A DNA stretch of 55,443 nucleotides from Fulvimonas soli (GTDB lineage: Bacteria; Pseudomonadota; Gammaproteobacteria; Xanthomonadales; Rhodanobacteraceae), in contig NZ_QGHC01000015.1 of assembly GCF_003148905.1 (NCBI RefSeq), positions 1-55,443 on the forward strand. Reading direction: 5' to 3'. Positions 24,527 to 33,546 of the stretch are shown here, in pieces (within the stretch, counting starts at the first letter, position 1; every line of letters starts with the position of its first letter). The notes beneath the pieces were generated by a model. That model made no database searches and was not told the origin of the DNA. It was given only the letters and a program-made list of their open reading frames with translations. A program made the translations under genes and the position numbers.

Positions 24527-24541
24527 TGCGAATTATTCTCA
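24527..24541. promoter_or_regulatory. Fur-box-like operator before the PepSY operon
   Basis: TGCGAATTATTCTCA is a 7-1-7 inverted repeat (TGCGAAT/T/ATTCTCA, six of seven paired) in an AT-rich patch within otherwise GC-rich DNA. It lies 53 bases upstream of the DUF3325-like start and about 160 bases before recC. It most likely governs the minus-strand iron operon. Confidence 0.7.
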
Positions 24542-24702
24542 ATGAAGGGCGGGGCGTCAATTCGTGCCCGGTCCGGCGTCGCCGGAAAAAAGTTTTCGGG
24601 ATCGCGCCACGCGCGCGGTCGCGCCGAGAGCGGAAGCAGGGCGGCGATGATCCGGGCCCGCGCGTCGCAACCGCTGCGACCGCTGCCGCTATCATCGCCC
24701 GG

Positions 24703-27700
24703 ATGCAGCAAGCGACCCCGGACGACCCCGGCCACGGCCTCGTGGTCTACCGCGCCAGCCGGCTCGAGGCCCTGCTCGATCCGCTGGAGCGCCTGCTGCA
24801 CGAGGTGCCGCCCGCGCACGCGCTGGCGCCGCAGACGGTGATCGCCGCGCATCCGGGCATGCGCCAATGGCTGGCCGGCGCGCTGGCGCGCAAGCGCGGC
24901 CCCGGCAGCATCGTGGCGAACCTGGACATCCGCCTGCCCAGCGACTGGCTGGACGCGCTGGCGCGCGAGGTGCTCGGCGAGTCGGCGGTGGCGCTGCGGC
25001 CGTACCGGCGCGAGCGCCTGCGCTGGCGCATCCACGAGCTGCTCGGCGGCCTCGACGATCCGCAACTGCGCCGCTACCTCGCCGGCGGCGATCCGGCGCG
25101 CCGCCGCTACCAGCTCGCCGACCGGCTGGCGCGGCTGTACTCGCAATACCTGGTCTACCGCCCCGACTGGCTGGCCGCGTGGGAGCGCGGCCGCGACGGC
25201 GTGCCCGAGCAGAGCTTCCTCGCCCCGCTGTGGCGCGCGCTGCGCCGGGCGATCGACCGGCCGCACCGCGCGGAAGTGCTCGATGCGCTGCTGCGCGCGC
25301 TGGACCGTGCGCCGCCCGGCACGCTGCCGCGCGAGCCGCTGCACGTGTTCGGCCTCAGCCACCTCGCGCCGGCCGAGCTGGCCGTGCTCGCCGCGGTGGC
25401 GCGGCACCGCCCGGTGGTGCTCTACGTGCCCGATCCCTGCCGCGAATACTGGGCCGGCCTGCGCGGCACGCGCGCGCAGCTGCGCGAGCTCGCCGCGCGG
25501 CTCGACGCCGGCGACACGGCCGAGGCCGCCTTCATCGGGGAGGCCGGCCACCCGCTGCTCGCCGACTGGGGCCGCATGGGCCAGCACTTCATGCTCGCGC
25601 TGTCGGGGCTGGCCGAGGTGCGCACGGACGTGCGCCACTGGCAGGACGAGGACCACGGCGCGCCGCCGCCGGTTGCGCTGCTGCACCAGCTGCAGGAGAG
25701 CATCCGCCGGCTCGACGTGTCGCTGCTGCAACCCGCGCGGGGCGAGGCCGCGCTGCGCGACCGCTCGCTGCGCGTGCACCTGTGCCACACGCGCCTGCGC
25801 GAGCTGGAGGTGCTGCGCGACGCGCTGCTGCGCGAACTGGCCGAGCGGCCCGACCTGCAGCCCTCCGACATCGTGGTGATGGCGCCCGACATCGCCGCCT
25901 ACGTGCCGCTGCTGCCGGCGGTGTTCGGCGAGGCGGGGCGTATGCAGGGGCCGCTGCCCTACCACCTCGCCGACGTGGCGGTGGCACGCACGCACCCGCT
26001 GCTGGACGCCTTCGGCCGGCTGCTCGACACCCCCGGCTCGCGCCTCACCGCGCCGCAGGTGCTCGACCTGCTGCAGACGCCGGCGATCGCCCGCGCGCTC
26101 GGCCTCGACGGCGACGACGTGGAGCGGCTCGGCCAGTGGCTCGCCGAGGCGCGCGTGGCCTGGGGCCTGGACGGCGCCTGGCGCGCCGGCTTCGGCGTGC
26201 CCGCGATCGCCGGGCACACCTTCGCCTGGGGCCTGGACCGCCTGCTCGCCGGCTACGTGATGGGCGGCGGCGACGCGGCGTTCGAGCTGCCCGGCGGCGC
26301 GCTGTGGCCGGTGGCCGGCGTGTCCGGCCCGCAGGCGGCGGCGCTGGGCGCGCTCGACCGCCTGCTGCAGGAGCTGGCCGCGCTGCGCCGCGACGCCGCC
26401 GTGCCGCGGCGCGCCTCGGCCTGGGCGGCGCGGCTGGAGCAGCTGCTCGACGCGCTGTTCCGCGTCGCCCCGGACGACCGCGCCGGCCGCGAGGCGCTGG
26501 GCCTGCTGCGCCGCTTCATCCACGCCACCGTGGCGGAGACGCAGGACGCCGGCCTCGACCCCGAGCTCGACTTCGCCGTGGTGCGCGAGGTGCTGCGCGA
26601 GCGCCTCGCCGCCGCGCCGGAGCGCCAGCGCTTCCTGCTCGGCGGCGTCACCTTCTGCGGCATGGTGCCCCAGCGCGCGATCCCGTTCCGCGTGGTCGCC
26701 GTGCTCGGCCTGAACGACGGCGAGTTCCCGCGCGGCGCCGGCGACCAGGGACTGGACCCGATGCTGCGCCACCGCCGCCTGGGCGACCGCGACGTGCGCA
26801 GCGACGATCGCTACCTGTTCCTGGAAACCGTGATGGCCGCGCGCGACGCGCTGCACCTGTCCTACCTCGGCGAAGGCGTGCGCGACGGCAAGTCGCGCAA
26901 CCCCGCTGCGCCGCTGGCCGAGCTGCTGGCGCTGCTGGACGCGCAGGCGGGCCTGGCCGAGGTCGAGCCGGACGCCGACGACAGGGCGCGCGCGGAAGGC
27001 CGCGCGGACGCGCCCGTGCTGCGCCCGTGGCGCGTCAGGCATCCGCTGCAGCCGTTCGACGCGCGCTACTTCGACGGCAGCGACCCGCGGCTGTTCTCCT
27101 ACCGTGGCGAGCTGGCGGCGATGGTGTCCGCGCCGGCCGCCCGCGCCGCGCCGCCCGCGGCGGCGGCCGAGGCGGCGCCCGACGACACCGCCGCGCTGCG
27201 CGAGGTGCTGGCCTGGTACCGCGATCCCGCGAAGCAGCTGCTGCGCCAGCGCCTCAACGTCCGCCTCGACGCGCTGGAGGAAGAGCGCCTGCGCGAGAGC
27301 GAGCCGCTGGAGGCGAGGTTCGAGGCGCTCGACCGCGTCGGCCGGCGCCTGGTGCTCGACGCGCTGGAGGGCGGGCTGCGCCTGCCGGCGCGCGCGCCCG
27401 ACTGGCTGCGCCTCACCGGCCTGCTGCCGCCGGGACGGCTGGGCGAAGCGGCGTGGCAGCGCGAGCGCGAGCAGGCGGAGGCGATGCTCGCGCGCGCGCG
27501 CGACCTGCCGCTGCTGCGCGATGGCCTGCCGCCGCGCCTGCCGCTGGCCGTGCAGGAAACGCTCGCCGGGCTGCGCGTCGAAGGCGAGCTGTCGCGCGTG
27601 CACGAACGCGCTGGCGTGCGCTGGCTGTTCGAGGTCTTTCCCGGCCGGAAGGAGGCGCAGCTCGGCTTCCGCGAGCGCGTGCCGCTGTTCGTGGAGTGGG

Positions 27701-28155
27701 CGCTGCTGCGCCGGCTGACGCCGCCGGACGCGCCGGTGCGCCTCGCCCTGCTCACCAGCGGCGGCGAGGCGCCGTGGCAGGCGCAGCTCAACGGCTGGGA
27801 CGCAGCCTTCGTCGCCGCCGATGCCGCGCCGCGCGCCGCGATGCTGGACGACCTCGGGCGGCGCCTGGCCGGCCTGCTCGAATTGTGGCTGCGCGCGCAG
27901 CGGCAGCCGCCGCTGTGGTACTTCCCGCGCACCAGCTGGAGCGTGGTCGAGGACCTGCAGCGCGGGCGCGAGCCCCGGCCGCTCGCCGCGTGGCAGGGCG
28001 GCGGCCACGGCGTGGGCGAGCGCGACCACGCGCCGGGCTACGCGCACCTGCTCGCGGGCGAGGCGCGCTTCGAGCCGGGCCGGCCCGAGTACGACGCGCT
28101 GGTGGAGATCGCCGCGCGCCTCGCCGCGCTGATCGCGCCGGAGCCGCCCGCATGA
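24703..28155 (+). CDS. recC: exodeoxyribonuclease V gamma subunit
   Basis: RecC subunit of the RecBCD helicase-nuclease, which splits the DNA strands and recognises Chi during double-strand break repair. 1150 residues, normal length. Visible family blocks are LVVYRASRLEALLDPL at the start, VIAAHPGMRQWLAGALA, then RLARLYSQYLVYRPDWLAAWE, HVFGLSHLAPAELAVLA and GGVTFCGMVPQRAIPFRVVA followed by LNDGEFPR. It has the defunct helicase and nuclease folds of the family. The stop overlaps recB (ATGA). The order recC-recB-recD in one operon is usual for xanthomonads. Confidence 0.93.
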   Translation: MQQATPDDPGHGLVVYRASRLEALLDPLERLLHEVPPAHALAPQTVIAAHPGMRQWLAGALARKRGPGSIVANLDIRLPSDWLDALAREVLGESAVALRPYRRERLRWRIHELLGGLDDPQLRRYLAGGDPARRRYQLADRLARLYSQYLVYRPDWLAAWERGRDGVPEQSFLAPLWRALRRAIDRPHRAEVLDALLRALDRAPPGTLPREPLHVFGLSHLAPAELAVLAAVARHRPVVLYVPDPCREYWAGLRGTRAQLRELAARLDAGDTAEAAFIGEAGHPLLADWGRMGQHFMLALSGLAEVRTDVRHWQDEDHGAPPPVALLHQLQESIRRLDVSLLQPARGEAALRDRSLRVHLCHTRLRELEVLRDALLRELAERPDLQPSDIVVMAPDIAAYVPLLPAVFGEAGRMQGPLPYHLADVAVARTHPLLDAFGRLLDTPGSRLTAPQVLDLLQTPAIARALGLDGDDVERLGQWLAEARVAWGLDGAWRAGFGVPAIAGHTFAWGLDRLLAGYVMGGGDAAFELPGGALWPVAGVSGPQAAALGALDRLLQELAALRRDAAVPRRASAWAARLEQLLDALFRVAPDDRAGREALGLLRRFIHATVAETQDAGLDPELDFAVVREVLRERLAAAPERQRFLLGGVTFCGMVPQRAIPFRVVAVLGLNDGEFPRGAGDQGLDPMLRHRRLGDRDVRSDDRYLFLETVMAARDALHLSYLGEGVRDGKSRNPAAPLAELLALLDAQAGLAEVEPDADDRARAEGRADAPVLRPWRVRHPLQPFDARYFDGSDPRLFSYRGELAAMVSAPAARAAPPAAAAEAAPDDTAALREVLAWYRDPAKQLLRQRLNVRLDALEEERLRESEPLEARFEALDRVGRRLVLDALEGGLRLPARAPDWLRLTGLLPPGRLGEAAWQREREQAEAMLARARDLPLLRDGLPPRLPLAVQETLAGLRVEGELSRVHERAGVRWLFEVFPGRKEAQLGFRERVPLFVEWALLRRLTPPDAPVRLALLTSGGEAPWQAQLNGWDAAFVAADAAPRAAMLDDLGRRLAGLLELWLRAQRQPPLWYFPRTSWSVVEDLQRGREPRPLAAWQGGGHGVGERDHAPGYAHLLAGEARFEPGRPEYDALVEIAARLAALIAPEPPA

Positions 28156-31100
28156 GCGCGCCGCTGCACGTCGCCGACTGGACCGGGCTGCCGCTGGGTC
28201 ACGCCGAGGGCGAGGGCGGCCGCTGCCTGATCGAGGCCAGCGCCGGCACCGGCAAGACCTGGACCATCGCGGCGCTGTACCTGCGCCTGCTGCTGGAGCA
28301 GGGCCTCATGCCGCGGCAGGTGGTGGTCACCACCTTCACCGACGCCGCCGCGCAGGAGCTGCGCGAGCGCCTGCGCGCGAAGCTGCGCTGGGCCGAGCGG
28401 CGTGCGCTCGATTTCGACGCCACGCGGCCCGTGGACGCGGCGGGCCTGCCTTCGGACGAGGCGTGGCTGCACCGGCGCTGGCGGGGCGATCCCGCGCGGG
28501 CCTCGGCCGACGCGCTGCGCCTGCGCCTCGCGCAGTCCGAGCTGGACCTCGCGCCGGTCGGCACGCTGCACGGCCTGTGCCGGCGCGTGCTCGACGACTA
28601 CCCGTTCGAGAGCGGCGGCGCGTTCCGCCTCGGCGAGATGGTCTCCGGCAAGGCGCTGGAAAACGAGCTGATCGAGGACCTGTGGCGCGAGCTGGCGCAG
28701 TCCGAGGGCGAGCTGCCGCCCGGCGACCTCGCCTGGTGGCGCGGCGGCTTCGACGCGCTGGCGCGCGCGCTGCGCGAGGCGATCCGGCCCGACGTGCGCG
28801 TGCAGCTGGTGTCCGGCGAGGCCATCGACGCGGTGATGCGGCCGGAGAACGCGGCGCTGATCCGCGCATGGGTCGGCGACGGCGCGCAGTTCAACCCGCG
28901 TGCGAAGGTGCTTCGGCGCGGCCTGCTGGCGCTTGCCGATTACATCGAGGCGGGCGATCGTTCCGCCAGCCTCGACGCCGGGACGGTGGACGATCTCGCC
29001 GCGCCGCCGGAAAAGCAGATCGGGCCGGAGCACCTTGAGGCGGCGCTGCGCAGCCCGGCGATGGCATTGGCCCGCGAAGCCGCGCGCGTGCTGGCCGACG
29101 TGGACCTGCCCGCGCGCAGCGCGGCGCTGGCGCGCTGGCGCGAGCGCCTGCTGGCGCAGCGCGACGCGCGCCTGCGCGAGCGCGACCTGGTCGGCTTCGA
29201 CGAGCTCGTCGCGCAGGTGCGCCGCGCCCTGGCCGCGCCCGGCGGCGCGCTGGCCGAGCGCCTGTTCCGCGCCTGGCCGGTGGCGCTGGTGGACGAGTTC
29301 CAGGACACCGACGCGCAGCAGTACGCCATCCTCGACGCGATCTACCGCGACGCCGGCGGCCGCAAGCGCGGCCGGCTGGTGATGATCGGCGACCCCAAGC
29401 AGGCGATCTACCGCTTCCGCGGCGGCGACATCCACGCCTACCTGCACGCGGCGCGCAGCGCCGACGCGGTGCTGCGCCTGGCGGTGAACTTCCGCTCGTC
29501 CGGGGCGCTGGTGCGGGGCTTCAACGCGCTCTACGCGCAGGCCGGGCCGGCGCTGTCGCAATACGACGACGCCATCGCCTACGAGGCGGTGCGCGCCGGC
29601 CGCGAGCTGCCGCCGTTGCGGATGGACGGCCGAACGGTGGAGCGCCCGCTGGTGCTGCACCTGCTGCGCGAGCCGCCGCCGAACAAGGGCGAGCGCGAGC
29701 GGCAGGCACTGGACGCCTGCGCCAACCACCTCGTGCACCTGCTGTCCGGCGACGTCCGCATCGGCGACGAGCCGCTGCGCCCCGGCGACCTCGCCGTGCT
29801 GCTGCCCACCAACGGCCACGTCGCCGCGCTGCGCGAGCGGCTGCAGCGGCGCGGCGTGCCCTGCGTGGGCGCGGGGCGCAGCAGCGTGTTCGCCACTGGG
29901 CTCGCGCGCGAGCTGCAGGTCATCCTGTACGCGGTCGAGCACCGCGGCGAGGAAGGCGCGCTGCGCGCCGCGCTGGCCACGCGCCTGCTCGGGCTTTCGC
30001 TGGCCGAGCTGCGCGCCCTGCGCGAGCGGCCGGACGCCTGGCTGCGCCACGAGCAGCGCTTCGCGCGATGGCGGCTGCAATGGCAGCGCGAGGGCGTGCT
30101 GGCGGTGGTGCAGTCGCTGCTCGGCGTCGCCGCGCCCGCGCTGCTCGCCGCGCCGGACGGCGAGCGCGCGCTCACCGACCTGCGCCACCTCGGCGAGCTG
30201 CTGCAGGAAGCCGAGCAGGAGCTGCATGGCGCCGAGCAATTGCTCGGCTGGCTGGCCGCGCAGCGCGAGGGCGGCGGCGACGAGGGCGACGCGGCCGAGG
30301 AACAGCAGCTGCGCATCGAGTCCGACGCGCGCCGCGTGCGCCTGATGACCCTGCACGCCAGCAAGGGCCTGGAGTTCCCGGTGGTGCTGCTGCCGCTGAT
30401 GTGGGCGCACGAAGGGCGCGACATCAGGCTGCCCCTGCGCCACGCCGCCGACGGCGGCCGCGAGCTGGTGCTCGGCGGCGCGGACCACGCCGCCGCCTGC
30501 GAGGAGGCCGCGCGCGAGGACCAGGACGAGCGCTTCCGCGTGCTCTACGTGGCGCTGACCCGCGCGAGGCTGGCCTGCCACGTCTACGTGCTGCCGCCGG
30601 AACGGCGCGCCAACGGCAACACGCAGCAGCCGCTGGGCGACCCGAAGCGCTCCGCGCTCGACGCCACCGTCGGGCGCCTGCTGCGGGCTGGCATCGCCGC
30701 TTCTGACGCGCTCGACTGGCGCGAGGACGACTGGCCCTGGCCGTTCGCCACGCTCGCGCCCGCGCGCGAGGCGCAGCCGCGCGAACGCCGCGCGCTGCCG
30801 CTGCCGCCCGCGCGGCCGGCGCGGCAGATCTACAGCTTCTCCAACCTCGCGCACGCGCAGGACGCGGGCACGCTGGAAGACCTGCCTGCCGACGACGAGG
30901 CCGCCACGCCGGCGCCGGAGGAGGAGGGCATCGACGCCCTGCCGGCCGAGCCGCGGCCCGCGCAGCCGCATCCCGAGCTGCTGGCGCTGTCGTCCTGGCG
31001 CGGCCCGGAGTTCGGCAACGCGCTGCACGCGATCTTCGAGAACCGCAAGCCGGGCGAGCCGATGGCGCAGCAGCTCGGCCTGGTGCGGCGCAGCCTGCGC

Positions 31101-31712
31101 GGCGAGGGCGTGCGCAGCGAGGACGCGCCCGAGCCGCTGGCGCGCCGCCTCGCCGCGCGCGTGCAGGCCGTGCTGGACGCGGAGCTGCTGCCGGGCCTCG
31201 CGCTCGGCACGCTGCCCGCCGCGGCGATGCGCGCGGAGATGGCCTTCCACTACGCGCTGGACGAGGTGTCGATGGCGCGGCTGCGCGAAGCCTGCGAGCG
31301 GCATGGCGAGCCCGCGCTGGTGCCGCGCGCGCCGGCCGCCACGCTGCGCGGCCTGATGACCGGCAAGATCGACCTGGTGTTCGAGCACGCCGGCCGCTTC
31401 CACGTGCTCGACTACAAGAGCAACTGGCTGGGCGAAAGCCTCGCCGGCTACCTGCCCGAGCGCCTCGGCGCGGCGATGGACGCGCACCGCTACCGCTTCC
31501 AGGCGCTGCTCTACACCGTGGCGGTGGAGCGCCTGCTGCGCCAGCGCCTGCCGCGCTACGAGCGCGAGCGGCACCTGGGCGAGGCGATCTACCTGTTCGT
31601 GCGCGCGGTCGGCCTCGCGCCCGGCGCCGGCGTGTGGCGGCACCGCTTCGGCGGCGCGCTGCTGGACGCGGCGGACCGCGCGCTGGGCGCATCGCGTGGG
31701 GAGGCCGCATGA
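28152..31712 (+). CDS. recB: exodeoxyribonuclease V beta subunit
   Basis: RecB, the 3'-5' SF1 helicase and nuclease subunit, 1186 residues. Helicase motifs are seen in order: Walker A IEASAGTGKTWTIA (about 28-40), TTFTDAAAQELRERL, Walker B VDEFQDTD, GDPKQAIYRFRGGD, LMTLHASKGLEFPVVLLP and RVLYVALTRAR. The C-terminal nuclease has LMTGKIDLVFEHAGRFHVLDYKSN with the catalytic Asp and Asp-Tyr-Lys, and the QALLYTVAVERLLR helix. Both ends overlap neighbours by four bases, so recC, recB and recD are translationally coupled. Everything required for activity appears present. Confidence 0.95.
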   Translation: MSAPLHVADWTGLPLGHAEGEGGRCLIEASAGTGKTWTIAALYLRLLLEQGLMPRQVVVTTFTDAAAQELRERLRAKLRWAERRALDFDATRPVDAAGLPSDEAWLHRRWRGDPARASADALRLRLAQSELDLAPVGTLHGLCRRVLDDYPFESGGAFRLGEMVSGKALENELIEDLWRELAQSEGELPPGDLAWWRGGFDALARALREAIRPDVRVQLVSGEAIDAVMRPENAALIRAWVGDGAQFNPRAKVLRRGLLALADYIEAGDRSASLDAGTVDDLAAPPEKQIGPEHLEAALRSPAMALAREAARVLADVDLPARSAALARWRERLLAQRDARLRERDLVGFDELVAQVRRALAAPGGALAERLFRAWPVALVDEFQDTDAQQYAILDAIYRDAGGRKRGRLVMIGDPKQAIYRFRGGDIHAYLHAARSADAVLRLAVNFRSSGALVRGFNALYAQAGPALSQYDDAIAYEAVRAGRELPPLRMDGRTVERPLVLHLLREPPPNKGERERQALDACANHLVHLLSGDVRIGDEPLRPGDLAVLLPTNGHVAALRERLQRRGVPCVGAGRSSVFATGLARELQVILYAVEHRGEEGALRAALATRLLGLSLAELRALRERPDAWLRHEQRFARWRLQWQREGVLAVVQSLLGVAAPALLAAPDGERALTDLRHLGELLQEAEQELHGAEQLLGWLAAQREGGGDEGDAAEEQQLRIESDARRVRLMTLHASKGLEFPVVLLPLMWAHEGRDIRLPLRHAADGGRELVLGGADHAAACEEAAREDQDERFRVLYVALTRARLACHVYVLPPERRANGNTQQPLGDPKRSALDATVGRLLRAGIAASDALDWREDDWPWPFATLAPAREAQPRERRALPLPPARPARQIYSFSNLAHAQDAGTLEDLPADDEAATPAPEEEGIDALPAEPRPAQPHPELLALSSWRGPEFGNALHAIFENRKPGEPMAQQLGLVRRSLRGEGVRSEDAPEPLARRLAARVQAVLDAELLPGLALGTLPAAAMRAEMAFHYALDEVSMARLREACERHGEPALVPRAPAATLRGLMTGKIDLVFEHAGRFHVLDYKSNWLGESLAGYLPERLGAAMDAHRYRFQALLYTVAVERLLRQRLPRYERERHLGEAIYLFVRAVGLAPGAGVWRHRFGGALLDAADRALGASRGEAA

Positions 31713-33493
31713 GCTCGTTCGATTTCACGTCGCACGTGCCGGAACCGGCCGAGCCGCCGTGGCGCCCGCTGGACCGCGCGGTGCGCCGCTGGACGCTGGC
31801 GCACGGCGGCTCGGTGGCGCTGGCGGACCTGGCGGCGTGGGCCTCGCTGGCCGACGGCGCGGGCGACACCGCGTTGCCCTTGCTCGGCGCAGGCGCCGGC
31901 CGGCACGGCCTGCCGCCGTTCGAGCCGCCACAGCTCGACGCCTTGCGCGGCGAGCCGCTGGTCGGCGACGGCACTGCGCCCACGCCGTTCGTGCTGGACG
32001 CGGCCGGCCGTTTCTACCTGTGGCGCAACCATGCCGACGAGGTCGCGGTGGCGGCGCTGCTGCGCGCGCGCCGCGCGGCCGGCGCCGCCGTCGCGGTGGA
32101 CGCGGCCGACCTCGGCGCGCTGTTCCACGGCGACGCCTCGGCGGCGGTGCGGCGCCAGCGCGAAGCCGTGCGCAACGTCGCCGGCCGCCGGCTGTTCGTG
32201 CTCACCGGCGGCCCCGGCACCGGCAAGACCACCACCGTGCTGCGCATGCTGCTGATGCTGCAGAAGCATCTGCCCGAGCCGCGCATCGCGGTCGCCGCGC
32301 CCACCGGCAAGGCGGCGCAGCGGCTGGTGCAGTCGTTGCGCGCGGGCAAGCAGGCGCTGCTCGGCCATCCCGCGGCGCCGCTGCCGCACGCCTGGCACGC
32401 GCTGCTCGACCGCATCCCCGACGGCGAGGCGCTCACCCTGCACCGCCTGCTCGGCTACGACCCGCGCCGCAACCGCTACGCGCGCGATCGCGCCAACCCG
32501 CTGGCCGCCGACGTGGTGGTGGTGGACGAGGCCTCGATGATCGACCTGGGCCTGCTGCGCGCGCTGCTGGAGGCGGTGCGGCCGGAGGCGGCGCTGGTCC
32601 TGGTCGGCGACGCCGACCAGCTCACCTCGGTGGGCGCCGGCTCCGTGCTGCTCGATCTGGTGTCGGTGCTGGAAGCGCAGCGCGCGCCGGAGCTGGTACG
32701 GCTGGAGCACAGCTTCCGCGCCGAGCAGCCGCTGGCCGCGATCAACCGCGCGGTGCGCGAGGGCGACGCCGTGGCGCTGCGCGAGGCGTTCCGCGCGGCC
32801 GGCGCGCAGGCGCAGCGGCACGAAGTGGAATCGGGCGAGTCCTTCCGCCGCGCCCTGCAGCGCTGGACGGCGGCGCTGGCCGAACTGCCGCTGCGCCCCG
32901 TGCTGCCGGCGGACGACGAGGCCGCCGCCGCCGCGCAGGCGCTCGCCGCGCTGCGCGCGCTGTCGCGCCGGCAGCTGCTGTGCGCGCTGCGCGAGGGCGC
33001 GCACGGCGCGCTGGCCGCCAACGCCTGGATCGAGCGGCGGCTGAAGCAGCTGTGGAACGTGCCGGAGGAACAGGAGTGGTATCCCGGTCGCGCCGTGTTG
33101 GTGGTGCGCAACGACTACGCCGCGCGCCTGTTCAACGGCGACGTCGGCCTGTGCCTGGCCGACGCCGCCGGCCGCCTGCGCGTGTGGTTCGAGGGCACGG
33201 ACGCCGACGGCCGGCCCGCCGCGCGCGCCTTCGGCCCCGGCACCGTGCCGAGCCACGAAGGCGCCTTCGCCGTCACCATCCACAAGAGCCAGGGCTCCGA
33301 ATACGACCACGTCGCCGTGCTGCTGCCGCCCGACGCCGAGCACCGCATCCTCTCGCGGCAGCTGCTCTATACCGGCCTCTCGCGGGCGCGCCGGCAGGTG
33401 GAGCTGTGGGGCAGCGAGGCGGCGACGGCGGCGGCGCTGGCGCAGCCGGCGTATCGGGCGGGTGGGTTGAGGGAGCGGTTGGGGGGCGATTAA
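31709..33493 (+). CDS. recD: exodeoxyribonuclease V alpha subunit
   Basis: RecD, the 5'-3' SF1B helicase of RecBCD, 594 residues. It has an N-terminal RecB-contact domain and then Walker A in LFVLTGGPGTGKTTTVLRML (about 170). Further motifs are AAPTGKAAQRL, Walker B VVVVDEASMIDLGLL, GDADQLTSVGAGSVL, then near the end FAVTIHKSQGSEYDHVAVLLP and LLYTGLSRARRQVEL. The start overlaps the recB stop. It is the last gene of the operon and converges on the serine hydrolase gene, with a small GC hairpin but no T-run in the 53-base gap. Confidence 0.95.
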   Translation: MSSFDFTSHVPEPAEPPWRPLDRAVRRWTLAHGGSVALADLAAWASLADGAGDTALPLLGAGAGRHGLPPFEPPQLDALRGEPLVGDGTAPTPFVLDAAGRFYLWRNHADEVAVAALLRARRAAGAAVAVDAADLGALFHGDASAAVRRQREAVRNVAGRRLFVLTGGPGTGKTTTVLRMLLMLQKHLPEPRIAVAAPTGKAAQRLVQSLRAGKQALLGHPAAPLPHAWHALLDRIPDGEALTLHRLLGYDPRRNRYARDRANPLAADVVVVDEASMIDLGLLRALLEAVRPEAALVLVGDADQLTSVGAGSVLLDLVSVLEAQRAPELVRLEHSFRAEQPLAAINRAVREGDAVALREAFRAAGAQAQRHEVESGESFRRALQRWTAALAELPLRPVLPADDEAAAAAQALAALRALSRRQLLCALREGAHGALAANAWIERRLKQLWNVPEEQEWYPGRAVLVVRNDYAARLFNGDVGLCLADAAGRLRVWFEGTDADGRPAARAFGPGTVPSHEGAFAVTIHKSQGSEYDHVAVLLPPDAEHRILSRQLLYTGLSRARRQVELWGSEAATAAALAQPAYRAGGLRERLGGD

Positions 33494-33546
33494 ACGCGGG
33501 CGGATCCCGGGCGGGAAAGCCCGCGGCGGCGGGTCCAGCCCGGCCG

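Noticed and set aside
33494-33546. Terminator between recD and the convergent serine hydrolase
   Set aside because: A GCGGG/CCCGC hairpin is present but no T-run on either strand; not enough to call a rho-independent terminator.
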